The position numbers and the translations under genes are program-made. Below the pieces are notes generated by a model. That model searched no databases, was not told the DNA's origin, and worked only from the letters and a program-made list of their open reading frames with translations. Source: SNAP01 sp049671745 (GTDB lineage Bacteria > Bacteroidota > Bacteroidia > Bacteroidales > Marinifilaceae). Taken from it: a DNA stretch of 19,363 bases. Of the stretch, positions 1 to 7,318 are shown piece after piece (position 1 is the first letter of the stretch; each line of letters starts with the position of its first letter). The stretch covers positions 1 through 19,363 of the forward strand of contig JBATVL010000095.1 of NCBI GenBank assembly GCA_049671745.1, read 5' to 3'.

Positions 1-877
1 TTTTTATCTTCTTATCAACCTTATCTAAGGGAGTAAAATCAGCTACAGCAGCCGACATAATAGCACCATCACAAGATGGAAAATGCATAACAGCCTGCAC
101 ATACATTTCAGATGCTGATTCCACATCTATACGAGTAATATTAGGATGATTTATCTTCAAACCTACAGGGCCTGAGATAAGCACCACCTCGGCACCTCTA
201 TGAGCTAATTGCTCAGCCAAAGCAAAACCCATTTTACCAGAAGAATAATTTCCTATAAAGCGAACAGGATCAATCTTCTCATAAGTTGGACCAGCAGTAA
301 TAAGGTATTTCTTATTCTCTAGCTTTTTTTTTTGAGTAAAGAACTTCTCTATAAAATCAACCATAGCCTCTGGCTCTTCCATCCGTCCTTCACCCACTAA
401 ACCACTAGCTAACTCACCACTCTCTGGCTCAATAACAACATGTCCATACGACTTAAGAGTTTCAATATTTCTCTTAGTAGCAGGATGTTTATACATGTCC
501 AAATCCATTGTAGGAGCGAACATAACAGGACATTTAGCAGATAAGTAAGTAGTAAGTAAAAGATTATCAGCAATACCATTAGCCATCTTAGCCATAGTAT
601 TTGCAGTAGCAGGTGCTATAAGATACAAATCAGCCCACAAACCTAGGGATACATGAGAATTCCAGTCACCATTCTCAGGGTTATAGAACTCCACTAAAAT
701 AGGGTTTTTAGAAAGAGTAGCCATAGTAAGAGGAGTAATAAACTCTTTAGCATGTTTAGTCATTATAACCTTCACATTAGCTCCCTTTTTAACTAAGCCA
801 CGTACAAGTGTAGTACATTTATAGGCAGCTATCCCGCCTGATATACCTAATAATATATTTTTATCTTTTAAACTCAT
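1..877 (-). CDS. coaBC: Phosphopantothenoylcysteine decarboxylase / phosphopantothenate-cysteine ligase (CoaBC), 3' end missing
   Basis: Bifunctional cytosolic enzyme of coenzyme A synthesis: the CoaB part joins cysteine to 4'-phosphopantothenate and the FMN-dependent CoaC part decarboxylates the product. Reading from ATG at 877, 292 codons are present and the frame runs off the left edge. The N-terminus MSLKDKNILLGISGGIAAYK is the flavin-binding start of CoaC, and APATANTMAKMANGIADNLL is a conserved CoaC block. APTMDLDMY stands where many bacteria have PAMNxxMW. The stretch ELASGLVGEGRM corresponds to the active-site flap; it has Ser where E. coli has the catalytic Cys (ACG), a change I believe is common in Bacteroidota. 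The CoaB part begins near ITAGPTYEKIDPVRFIGNYS and contains SSGKMG. It is the last visible gene of the bamD operon, with an 84-bp gap holding a hairpin before it. Identification is secure. Confidence 0.95.
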   Translation of the reverse strand, partial: MSLKDKNILLGISGGIAAYKCTTLVRGLVKKGANVKVIMTKHAKEFITPLTMATLSKNPILVEFYNPENGDWNSHVSLGLWADLYLIAPATANTMAKMANGIADNLLLTTYLSAKCPVMFAPTMDLDMYKHPATKRNIETLKSYGHVVIEPESGELASGLVGEGRMEEPEAMVDFIEKFFTQKKKLENKKYLITAGPTYEKIDPVRFIGNYSSGKMGFALAEQLAHRGAEVVLISGPVGLKINHPNITRIDVESASEMYVQAVMHFPSCDGAIMSAAVADFTPLDKVDKKIK

Positions 878-901
878 ATCAATATAATTAAACTAACAAA
901 A

Positions 902-935
902 GCGTTGCCCTTGTTTATAAAAACATGAACAACGC
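902..935 (-). terminator. Hairpin between rpoZ-like gene and coaBC (possible partial terminator)
   Basis: Inverted repeat in the 84-bp gap upstream of coaBC. An outer 6-bp stem (GCGTTG/CAACGC) and an inner 5-bp stem (TGTTT/AAACA) are separated by a small internal loop. In the minus-strand direction the stem is followed by only four T. It could weaken transcription into coaBC or protect an mRNA end; the short U-run makes full termination doubtful. Confidence 0.4.
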
Positions 936-961
936 CATTATATTTTCTTCTAATCAAGAAA

Positions 962-1300
962 TTAGAAAGATTTTTGATCTTCTTTAGCTGGATTACGATA
1001 ATAAATCTCATCATTAAGATACTCCTCAACTGCAATCAATACAGGCTTAGGAAGTCTCTCATAAAAACGAGATATCTCAATCTGCTCTCTATTTTCAAAC
1101 ACCTCTTCAAGATTATCAGTATAAGAAGCAAATTCTTGTAGTTTTCTACTAAGCTCTTCCTTCATCTCTACAGAGATTTGATTAGACCTCTTTCCTAGAA
1201 TAGATACTGCTTCATAGATATTACCCACTTTACTCGCAAGATCATTCATATCGTGAGTAATAGTGTTATTAGGTGCTGTTGTCTTTTTAAAATCTACCAT
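962..1300 (-). CDS. rpoZ: DNA-directed RNA polymerase omega subunit-like protein (Bacteroidota type)
   Basis: A 112-residue soluble protein matching the Bacteroidota family annotated as RNA polymerase omega (Rpb6-like). Recognisable parts are the N-terminal MVDFKKTTAPNNTITHDMND, the central helix region AVSILGKRSNQISVEMKEEL and the C-terminal EISRFYERLPKPV. Omega helps assemble and stabilise core polymerase by contacting beta-prime. The gene lies 27 bp downstream of bamD and upstream of coaBC, the family's usual position in this phylum, so it is probably co-transcribed with both. The start at 1300 (MVDFKK) is preceded by an A/T-rich leader with no clear Shine-Dalgarno site. Family membership is clear from my memory of Bacteroides homologues; similarity to proteobacterial omega is weak. 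Confidence 0.85.
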   Translation of the reverse strand: MVDFKKTTAPNNTITHDMNDLASKVGNIYEAVSILGKRSNQISVEMKEELSRKLQEFASYTDNLEEVFENREQIEISRFYERLPKPVLIAVEEYLNDEIYYRNPAKEDQKSF

Positions 1301-1327
1301 CTTGACTCTAAATTTATATACTTCAAT

Positions 1328-2134
1328 TTATTTATCTTCTACTTTCAAATTTCCTAAATAAGAATCTAATTTCTTGTACTTTCTCTCCATCTGCTTCTTA
1401 AATTCACTCTCAGGAAACTCGTCAACAAAAGTTAGATATTCTTCTCTAGCTTCATTATATCTCTCTACTTTTTTGCTCTCTACCGAATGAACTGCTAATT
1501 CATAACGAGAAGAGAAAAGTAAATAAATCACTTCTTCTCTGTGTCGAGATTCTGGGTAATCTTTCAAACAATTCTGCAACGAAATAATTGCAGCTTTATA
1601 TTTTTCTCTATCGTAATACGATTTAGCTCCCTCAAATTCTTTGTAAGCAAGCTTATCACGTAATTCATCAATATATTTATTCGCATCAACTACACGGTAG
1701 CTAGATGGATATCTGTTCATAAATAACTGAAACGACTCTATAGCTCTATTCGACTCCGCTTGATCTAAACGAAAAGTTGGAGAACTTAAATAATAGCAAT
1801 AAGCCCTCATATACATACATTCTTCTACATAAGAAGCATTAGGAAAAGTACGAAGAAGATTATCAAACAAATCTCCTGCAGTTATATAATCAGCCTGTCC
1901 ATAAGAACAATACGCCAAATAATAAGCTATAGTTGGAGCTTTAGTTGTACCTCTATATACAGTTCTAACTGATTCAAAAAGATTAAACGATCTAACAAAA
2001 TCTTCAGCTTTATAGTATTTTACACCCTGTTTGTATTTCTGCTCATAATCGTTAGATTTCATAAGTTTTTGATACTCGCTACAAGATGTAAGTAAGAGAA
2101 TAGAGACTGAAAATATTAATAGTATTCGCTTCAT
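1328..2134 (-). CDS. bamD: Outer membrane protein assembly factor BamD (lipoprotein)
   Basis: A 268-residue lipoprotein of the BAM complex, which folds beta-barrel proteins into the outer membrane together with BamA. The N-terminus MKRILLIFSVSILLLTSC is a lipoprotein signal peptide with lipobox LTSC, giving Cys18 as the lipidated residue. The mature part is rich in Tyr and helices in a tetratricopeptide pattern: KYKQGVKYYKAEDFVRSF, then AYYLAYCSYGQADYITAGDL, then YREKYKAAI-like repeats toward the C-terminus, ending at YKKLDSYLGNLK. Length is close to the roughly 245-290 residues usual for BamD (YfiO). It is the first gene of the minus-strand operon with the omega-like gene and coaBC, and two TAnnTTTG sites lie upstream (2178-2185 and 2247-2254). 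The start at 2134 is fixed by the signal peptide. Confidence 0.93.
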   Translation of the reverse strand: MKRILLIFSVSILLLTSCSEYQKLMKSNDYEQKYKQGVKYYKAEDFVRSFNLFESVRTVYRGTTKAPTIAYYLAYCSYGQADYITAGDLFDNLLRTFPNASYVEECMYMRAYCYYLSSPTFRLDQAESNRAIESFQLFMNRYPSSYRVVDANKYIDELRDKLAYKEFEGAKSYYDREKYKAAIISLQNCLKDYPESRHREEVIYLLFSSRYELAVHSVESKKVERYNEAREEYLTFVDEFPESEFKKQMERKYKKLDSYLGNLKVEDK

Positions 2135-2177
2135 GTATTTTTAAATAACTAGAGTTTATTCCTAATAAAATATTTTG

Positions 2178-2185
2178 CAAATATA
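2178..2185 (-). promoter_or_regulatory. Candidate -7 element for the bamD operon (proximal)
   Basis: On the minus strand this reads TATATTTG, matching the Bacteroidota -7 consensus TAnnTTTG, about 44 bp upstream of the bamD start. No clear TTTG -33 element is seen at the expected distance. Confidence 0.45.
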
Positions 2186-2246
2186 ACGCATTTTTTCAAT
2201 AATGAATCATTAATAATCAGCAAATAACAGAAAAACATATTTACTG

Positions 2247-2254
2247 CAAAGATA
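2247..2254 (-). promoter_or_regulatory. Candidate -7 element for the bamD operon (distal)
   Basis: On the minus strand this reads TATCTTTG, the same octamer found upstream of rlmD, sulP and the small Cys-rich gene in this window. It lies 113 bp upstream of bamD. Its -33 partner is not obvious. Confidence 0.45.
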
Positions 2255-2434
2255 AAAGCGTAAAAAATGGAAGAATACTAAATCTATTCTAGTATGTATT
2301 AAATTTTCAAAACATGACATAACAAGAGTATAAATAGAAAAGCAATACAGATAAATTAATAATAGTGATCAACAAACACACATAATTAATCTGAATTAAG
2401 TATTTATACCCCTACACAAATTTGAAAAATGCAT

Positions 2435-2442
2435 TACTTTTG
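2435..2442 (+). promoter_or_regulatory. Candidate -7 element for the alpha-oxoamine synthase gene
   Basis: TACTTTTG matches TAnnTTTG 38 bp upstream of the ATG at 2481, in the divergent intergenic region shared with bamD. A TTTG occurs at 2421-2424, but it is too close to be a normally spaced -33 element. Confidence 0.5.
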
Positions 2443-2480
2443 TGTCTAAACTAAAGAGAAACCATTAAAATTATAATATA

Positions 2481-3728
2481 ATGATAGATATTTTTGATAG
2501 AGTAAAGAAAAACATGGGGAATATTGGACAACACGCCAAACAAGCTCATGGATATTTCACATTTCCAAAACTAGAAGGTGAAATTGCTCCAAGAATGACT
2601 TTTAGAGGTAAAGAGGTATTAACATGGAGTTTGAATAACTACTTGGGATTAGCAAACCATCCTGAAGTACGTAAGGCAGATGCTGCTGGTGCTGAAGCTT
2701 GGGGATTAGCTTACCCAATGGGAGCTAGAATGATGAGTGGTCAAACAAGTCTTCATGAACAATTAGAAAGAGAATTAGCAAGCTTTGTTGGAAAACAAGA
2801 TGCATTTCTTTTAAACTTCGGATACCAAGGAATGGTTTCTATCATTGATGCAATGACATCTCGTCATGACTGCATCGTTTACGATTCAGAATCACACGCT
2901 TGTATAATGGATGGACTTCGTCTATCACCAGCTAAACGTTTTGTATATCCACATAACAATATGGAAAATCTTACTAAGCAATTAGAAAGAGCTACAAAAT
3001 GGGTAGAAGGAACAGGAGGCGGAATTCTTGTAATTACAGAAGGAGTATTCGGCATGGACGGAGACTTAGGTAAATTAGACGAGATCATCGCACAAAAAGA
3101 AAACTTCAACTTCCGTCTGTTAGTAGATGATGCTCACGGATTCGGAACAATGGGAGAAACAGGCTCAGGTACTCCAGAGCATTTCCACGCACAAGAAGGT
3201 GTAGATCTTCACTTTGCAACATTTGCAAAAGCAATGGCAGGAATTGGAGCATTTGTAGCATGTGACGAAGAGATATGTAACTACTTACGTTACAATATGC
3301 GTTCTCAAACATTCGCAAAGTCACTTCCAATGCCTATGGTTGTAGGTTGTCTTAAACGTCTTCAATTACTAAAAGAAGAAAAATCTCTTAAAGAAAATCT
3401 TTGGACTATCTCAAGAGCTCTTCAGTCAGGATTAAAAGAAGCAGGTTTAGACACAGGGTGTACAGAATCACCAGTTACTCCAGTATATCTTTCTGGATCA
3501 GTAGCAGAGGGGACACAAGTATGCATGGACTTACGTGAAAACTACGGAATATTCTGTTCTATAGTAGTATATCCAGTAATCCCAAAAGACTTATTATTAT
3601 TAAGACTTATCCCAACAGCAGCTCATACATTAGCTGATGTAGAAGAAACAATCAAAGCCTTTAAAGAAGTTTCAGCGAAACTAACAGAAGGAAAATATAG
3701 CAAAGATATATTTGCAGATGTAATGTAA
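2481..3728 (+). CDS. PLP-dependent alpha-oxoamine synthase (serine palmitoyltransferase / KBL / AONS family)
   Basis: A 415-residue cytosolic fold-type I PLP enzyme of the family that condenses an amino acid with an acyl thioester and releases CO2. Visible landmarks: WSLNNYLGLANHPEV (residues 49-63) near the N-terminus; SESHACIMDG, with His139 as the likely residue stacking on PLP; VDDAHGFGTMGETGSG (215-230), with the Asp that binds the pyridine nitrogen; and TFAKAMAGIGAF, with Lys250 as the probable Schiff-base lysine. Length fits the family (390-420). Candidate products are 3-ketosphinganine, a sulfonolipid precursor, or 2-amino-3-ketobutyrate; the sequence alone does not decide. There is no bio, kbl-tdh or lipid operon beside it: it appears to be a single-gene unit with a -7 site upstream and a strong terminator downstream. 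Confidence 0.85.
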   Translation: MIDIFDRVKKNMGNIGQHAKQAHGYFTFPKLEGEIAPRMTFRGKEVLTWSLNNYLGLANHPEVRKADAAGAEAWGLAYPMGARMMSGQTSLHEQLERELASFVGKQDAFLLNFGYQGMVSIIDAMTSRHDCIVYDSESHACIMDGLRLSPAKRFVYPHNNMENLTKQLERATKWVEGTGGGILVITEGVFGMDGDLGKLDEIIAQKENFNFRLLVDDAHGFGTMGETGSGTPEHFHAQEGVDLHFATFAKAMAGIGAFVACDEEICNYLRYNMRSQTFAKSLPMPMVVGCLKRLQLLKEEKSLKENLWTISRALQSGLKEAGLDTGCTESPVTPVYLSGSVAEGTQVCMDLRENYGIFCSIVVYPVIPKDLLLLRLIPTAAHTLADVEETIKAFKEVSAKLTEGKYSKDIFADVM

Positions 3729-3752
3729 AAATTACACAAAAAGAACATATTT

Positions 3753-3786
3753 AAAGCGAGCTGTTTATTCAGTTCGCTTTTTTTTA
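3753..3786 (+). terminator. Intrinsic terminator after the alpha-oxoamine synthase gene
   Basis: An 11-bp stem (AAAGCGAGCTG / CAGTTCGCTTT, one G-T pair) with loop TTTATT, followed directly by a T-run. It ends 25 bp after the stop codon region and separates this unit from rlmD. Confidence 0.9.
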
Positions 3787-3797
3787 TTTTTTATAAC

Positions 3798-3805
3798 TAT
3801 CTTTG
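3798..3805 (+). promoter_or_regulatory. Candidate -7 element for rlmD
   Basis: TATCTTTG, an exact TAnnTTTG match, 26 bp upstream of the GTG start at 3832. Since the preceding terminator ends just before it, this is the natural promoter of rlmD. The -33 region overlaps the terminator T-run and shows no TTTG. Confidence 0.55.
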
Positions 3806-3831
3806 CAACTGTAATTTTAAAAAAATATATA

Positions 3832-5232
3832 GTGGGAAGAGGAAAAAAGCCATTGTTCAAAGAAGTTTTAATAGAGAAACTTGCAGCTGAAGGCAAAGCT
3901 ATTGCTAGAATAGAAGATCAAGTTCTATTTGTTACAAATGTAGTACCAGGAGACATAGTAGATGTACAAGTAACAAAGAAAAGAAAGAAATATATGGAGG
4001 GACAACCAGTCTTCTTCCACAAATACTCAGAAATGAGAGTGCCATCTTTTTGTGAGCACTTTGGAGTATGCGGAGGTTGCAAGTGGCAAAACATCCCTTA
4101 CGAAGAGCAATTAAAACTAAAACAACAAGAAGTAATAGACAACCTTACTCGTCTAGGACATCTTGAACTTCCAGAGGCTGATCAGATTATCCCTTCTGAG
4201 AAAACTAGAAACTACAGAAACAAGCTAGAATTCACATTCTCGGCAAAAAGATATCTTACAAAAGAAGAACTTGACAATAAAGAGATACTAAAAACTCCAG
4301 CACTTGGATTCCATGTACCACGTTTATTCGACAAGGTTGTAGACGTAAAAGACTGCTATCTTCAAAAAGAGCCTTCTAACGAAATAAGACAATGTGTAAA
4401 AGATTATATCACAGAAAATGAGGTTTCTCATTTCGACATTCGTGATCAATCAGGATTTCTTAGAAACTTAATTATCCGTACATCTTCTAATGGAGAGACT
4501 ATGGTAATTCTTTCTGTATTCCATGAAGATGTTGAGGTTCGTGAAGGACTATTAGAGCACATATATAAAAATTTCCCTAATATTACATCTCTTATGTATG
4601 TAGTTAACGGAAAGCCAAACGATACTATTTTCGATCAGGATATTATAGTATTTAAAGGACGCAACCACATCTTTGAAGAAATGGAAGGTCTTAGATTTAA
4701 AATAGGACCTAAGTCTTTCTATCAGACGAACTCTGAGCAAGCATATAATCTTTACAAGAAGACAAGAGAATTTGCAGCCCTAACAGGTAACGAGGTTGTT
4801 TATGACCTTTATACAGGAACAGGAACAATTGCAAATTTCGTAGCAAAACAAGCTTCTAAAGTAATAGGTATAGAATATGTACCAGAGGCTATAGATGATG
4901 CAAAAGTAAATTCAGAAATCAACGGAATAGATAACACTATATTCTTTGCTGGTGATATGAAAGATGTACTTTCTGCAGACTTTATTGCAGAGCATGGAGC
5001 GGCAGACGTAATTATAGTTGACCCACCACGCGCAGGTATGCATCCAGATGTTGTTGAGACAATCTTAAATGCAAAAGCTAAACGTATTGTATATGTATCT
5101 TGTAATACAGCTACACAAGCAAGAGATTTAGATCTAATGCAAGAAGCTTATAAAGTAACAAGAGTACAAGCGGTAGATATGTTCCCACACACTCATCACG
5201 TTGAGAATATAGTTCTTTTAGAGAAAAGATAA
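3832..5232 (+). CDS. rlmD: 23S rRNA (uracil-C5)-methyltransferase, RlmD/RumA family
   Basis: A 466-residue SAM-dependent enzyme that methylates C5 of a 23S rRNA uracil (U1939 in E. coli for RlmD). Residues 1-60 form a TRAM-like RNA-binding beta-barrel (GKAIARIEDQVLFVTNVVPG). An iron-sulfur cluster site is seen as Cys74, Cys80 and Cys83 in CEHFGVCGGC, plus Cys175. The methyltransferase domain has the SAM loop DLYTGTGTIANF (325-336), DPPRAGMH (397-404), and the catalytic nucleophile Cys424 in YVSCNTATQARDL. The start is GTG at 3832; no in-frame ATG lies close to the conserved N-terminus, and MGRGKKPLFK fits the family. The related RlmCD or TrmA-like subfamilies are the alternative, but the Fe-S cysteines and TRAM domain favour RlmD. 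It is a single-gene unit between two terminators. Confidence 0.92.
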   Translation: MGRGKKPLFKEVLIEKLAAEGKAIARIEDQVLFVTNVVPGDIVDVQVTKKRKKYMEGQPVFFHKYSEMRVPSFCEHFGVCGGCKWQNIPYEEQLKLKQQEVIDNLTRLGHLELPEADQIIPSEKTRNYRNKLEFTFSAKRYLTKEELDNKEILKTPALGFHVPRLFDKVVDVKDCYLQKEPSNEIRQCVKDYITENEVSHFDIRDQSGFLRNLIIRTSSNGETMVILSVFHEDVEVREGLLEHIYKNFPNITSLMYVVNGKPNDTIFDQDIIVFKGRNHIFEEMEGLRFKIGPKSFYQTNSEQAYNLYKKTREFAALTGNEVVYDLYTGTGTIANFVAKQASKVIGIEYVPEAIDDAKVNSEINGIDNTIFFAGDMKDVLSADFIAEHGAADVIIVDPPRAGMHPDVVETILNAKAKRIVYVSCNTATQARDLDLMQEAYKVTRVQAVDMFPHTHHVENIVLLEKR

Positions 5233-5252
5233 AAAAAACATCAAATACATAT

Positions 5253-5290
5253 AAAGGCAAGCAGTTATTTCTGCTTGCCTTTCTTTTTTA
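5253..5290 (+). terminator. Intrinsic terminator after rlmD
   Basis: A perfect 12-bp stem (AAAGGCAAGCAG / CTGCTTGCCTTT) with loop TTATTT, followed by CTTTTTT. It lies 20 bp after the rlmD stop codon. Confidence 0.92.
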
Positions 5291-5394
5291 TATAAAAAAC
5301 TAAATATTAGCAGTTTACACAAAATACCTATAAGAATTAAAATACAAAAGGGAATTTAAACAGCATTAATCTTAAAAATTCAATTTTAGATATA

Positions 5395-5402
5395 TATCTT
5401 TG
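5395..5402 (+). promoter_or_regulatory. Candidate -7 element for sulP
   Basis: TATCTTTG, an exact TAnnTTTG match. Transcription would begin near 5409 and give a leader of about 75 nt that contains two very small reading frames before the sulP ATG at 5484. Confidence 0.55.
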
Positions 5403-5430
5403 CGACAAATTTGAGATTCATAATGAACAT

Positions 5431-5487
5431 ATGAATGATAAAATAATGAAAACTAAGCTTATTAAATCAAGAACACAGATATTATGA
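5431..5487 (+). CDS. Possible 18-codon leader ORF overlapping the sulP start
   Basis: ATG at 5431 opens an 18-codon frame (MNDKIMKTKLIKSRTQIL) whose TGA stop at 5485-5487 overlaps the sulP ATG as ATGA. A still shorter ATG-AAC-ATA-TGA at 5423-5434 overlaps its start in the same way. The arrangement could couple sulP translation to leader translation. It could also be chance in A/T-rich DNA: there is no conservation evidence here and no ribosome-binding site. Confidence 0.25.
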   Translation: MNDKIMKTKLIKSRTQIL

Positions 5488-7109
5488 ACAACGTATTCAA
5501 GCCAAAATTATTCAGTATACTGAAGGGTGGCTATTCAAAAGCACAGTTTCAAAAAGATTTATTTGCAGGTATTATAGTAGGAATTGTGGCATTACCACTT
5601 GCTATTGCATTTGCAGTAGCCTCTGGTGTCACGCCAGACAAAGGATTGATAACAGCAATTATTGCAGGTTTTATTATCTCTGTATTAGGAGGAAGTAGAG
5701 TTCAGATTGGTGGACCAACAGGAGCATTCATCGTTATTGTTTACGGAATAATTCAACAATACGGTTTAGATGGACTGATGATTTCCACTATGATGGCAGG
5801 AGTCTTCTTAATCTTGTTTGGAGTACTAAAACTAGGATCAGTACTTAAATTTATCCCTCACCCTTTAATTGTAGGATTTACAGCAGGGATTGCATTAGTA
5901 ATTTTCTCTACACAAATACAACAGGCACTAGGAATGGAGATAGAAAAACTACCATCAGAATTCTTAGCTAAATGGGGAGTCTATTTCTCAAATTTAGGAA
6001 GCACAAACCTATATGCCTTAGGTATAACAATAGCAACAGTACTAATCTCTATATACTCTGGCAAACTAATAAAAAAAGTACCAGGATCATTTATTGCTAT
6101 CATACTTGTTAGTTTGGTTGTAACAATTTTCAATCTACCAGTATCAACAATAGAGACAGTATACGGAGGAATCCCTACAAGCTTTAGTTTCTCTATGCCT
6201 AATGTAGATTTTGGTAATCTTGGACACTATATACAACCAGCAATTACAATAGCATTATTAGGAGCGATAGAATCTCTTTTATCAGCAGTTGTTTCAGATG
6301 GTATGATATCAGGAAATCACCGTTCTAACACAGAACTAATCGCACAAGGAATTGCAAATATATTCTGTCCTATATTTGGTGGAATCCCAGCAACAGGAGC
6401 AATAGCACGTACAGCAACAAACGTAAAAAATGGAGGACGTACTCCAGTAGCAGGTATAATTCACGCAATAACTCTTTTATTAATAATGTTATTCTTTGGT
6501 AAATGGGCAAAATTAATACCTATGTCATGTTTGGCTGGTATATTAATTGTTGTATCTTACAACATGAGTGAATGGCGTTCTTTTAGATCTATTCTTAAAG
6601 GTTCTAAATACGACATCATCGTTCTTATGACAACATTCTTACTAACAGTATTAGTTGATTTAACTATTGCTATAGAAGTAGGTATAGTATTAGCATCTTT
6701 ATTATTTATGCAACGTATGTCAAAAACGGGACAAGTATTCTCTGCTAAAAAAGATACTGATATATTAGAAGATTACAGTGTATTGCCTGATGGCGTAGAT
6801 GTATTCGAGATCTCTGGTCCTTTCTTCTTTGCAGCGGCAAAACAATACAATGAGGTATTGCAAGATATACACGCATCATCTAAGAGTGTTATTATCAGAA
6901 TGCGTCACGTACCATTTATTGATGCTACTGGTATTAAGAACTTCAAAGAGCTTATTACTATGATGAAAGCTAAGAAGGTGGATATTATACTTTCTGGTGT
7001 TCGTAAAGACGTTAAAAACGACTTAAATAAAGCTGGCATAATAGAACTTCTTGGAAAAGAAAATATTTTCTCTTCTTTTGAAGAAGCTGTCAATGCCGTT
7101 AAAAAATAG
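5484..7109 (+). CDS. SulP family inorganic anion transporter (SLC26-like) with C-terminal STAS domain
   Basis: A 541-residue inner-membrane secondary transporter of the SulP/SLC26 family, which moves sulfate, bicarbonate or related anions. The N-terminal membrane domain starts at ALPLAIAFAVASGVTP (36-51) and has the conserved GGPTGAF (76-82). About a dozen hydrophobic segments follow, to residue 408. The cytoplasmic STAS domain covers roughly 420-541, with FEISGPFFFAAA and the conserved loop FIDATGIKN (D480, T482). Bicarbonate or sulfate cannot be told apart from sequence, and no carbonic anhydrase or sulfate-assimilation gene is adjacent. The last 133 codons and the downstream terminator are repeated at 8815-9307 with an identical protein sequence. 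A TATCTTTG promoter element and small leader frames lie upstream. Confidence 0.92.
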   Translation: MNNVFKPKLFSILKGGYSKAQFQKDLFAGIIVGIVALPLAIAFAVASGVTPDKGLITAIIAGFIISVLGGSRVQIGGPTGAFIVIVYGIIQQYGLDGLMISTMMAGVFLILFGVLKLGSVLKFIPHPLIVGFTAGIALVIFSTQIQQALGMEIEKLPSEFLAKWGVYFSNLGSTNLYALGITIATVLISIYSGKLIKKVPGSFIAIILVSLVVTIFNLPVSTIETVYGGIPTSFSFSMPNVDFGNLGHYIQPAITIALLGAIESLLSAVVSDGMISGNHRSNTELIAQGIANIFCPIFGGIPATGAIARTATNVKNGGRTPVAGIIHAITLLLIMLFFGKWAKLIPMSCLAGILIVVSYNMSEWRSFRSILKGSKYDIIVLMTTFLLTVLVDLTIAIEVGIVLASLLFMQRMSKTGQVFSAKKDTDILEDYSVLPDGVDVFEISGPFFFAAAKQYNEVLQDIHASSKSVIIRMRHVPFIDATGIKNFKELITMMKAKKVDIILSGVRKDVKNDLNKAGIIELLGKENIFSSFEEAVNAVKK

Positions 7110-7190
7110 TACAATTTAGATTATATATTAAACATCCCTAAGCAGCAAATATTGAGAGTTTCCCCTTTCATTTGCTGCTTTTTTTTATTT
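6698..7190 (+). repeat. Direct repeat, copy 1 (3' end of sulP plus terminator)
   Basis: This 493-bp segment matches 8815-9307 without gaps. I count 14 differences (about 97% identity): 10 inside the coding part, all synonymous, and 4 in the 3' noncoding part. It runs from within codon 405 of sulP through the terminator T-run; similarity stops abruptly on both sides. Confidence 0.97.
7140..7187 (+). terminator. Intrinsic terminator after sulP
   Basis: A perfect 11-bp stem (AAGCAGCAAAT / ATTTGCTGCTT) enclosing a 19-nt loop, followed by a run of eight T counted from the end of the stem. It lies 30 bp after the sulP stop and is preserved in the second repeat copy. Confidence 0.88.
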
Positions 7191-7222
7191 AAAACTACAT
7201 GTTTATTTTATTATTTATTTTA

Positions 7223-7261
7223 TAAAAAAAGGAACTCTGCCATTAAAGACAGAGTTCCTTT
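7223..7261 (-). terminator. Intrinsic terminator for the Ca2+/cation exchanger gene
   Basis: A perfect 12-bp stem (AAAGGAACTCTG / CAGAGTTCCTTT, loop of 10). Read on the minus strand it is followed by a T-run (the A-run at 7224-7230), so it serves the minus-strand gene that ends at 7319. It sits back to back with the sulP terminator between the convergent genes. Confidence 0.88.
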
Positions 7262-7318
7262 ATAAATAACATCAATTTTAATCACGTAAATATATTATTG
7301 ACTAAGGGAGTTAAAAAA

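Noticed and set aside
2879..3330. Minus-strand frames inside the alpha-oxoamine synthase gene
   Set aside because: They lie fully within a well-conserved gene, lack recognisable domains and follow its codon pattern.
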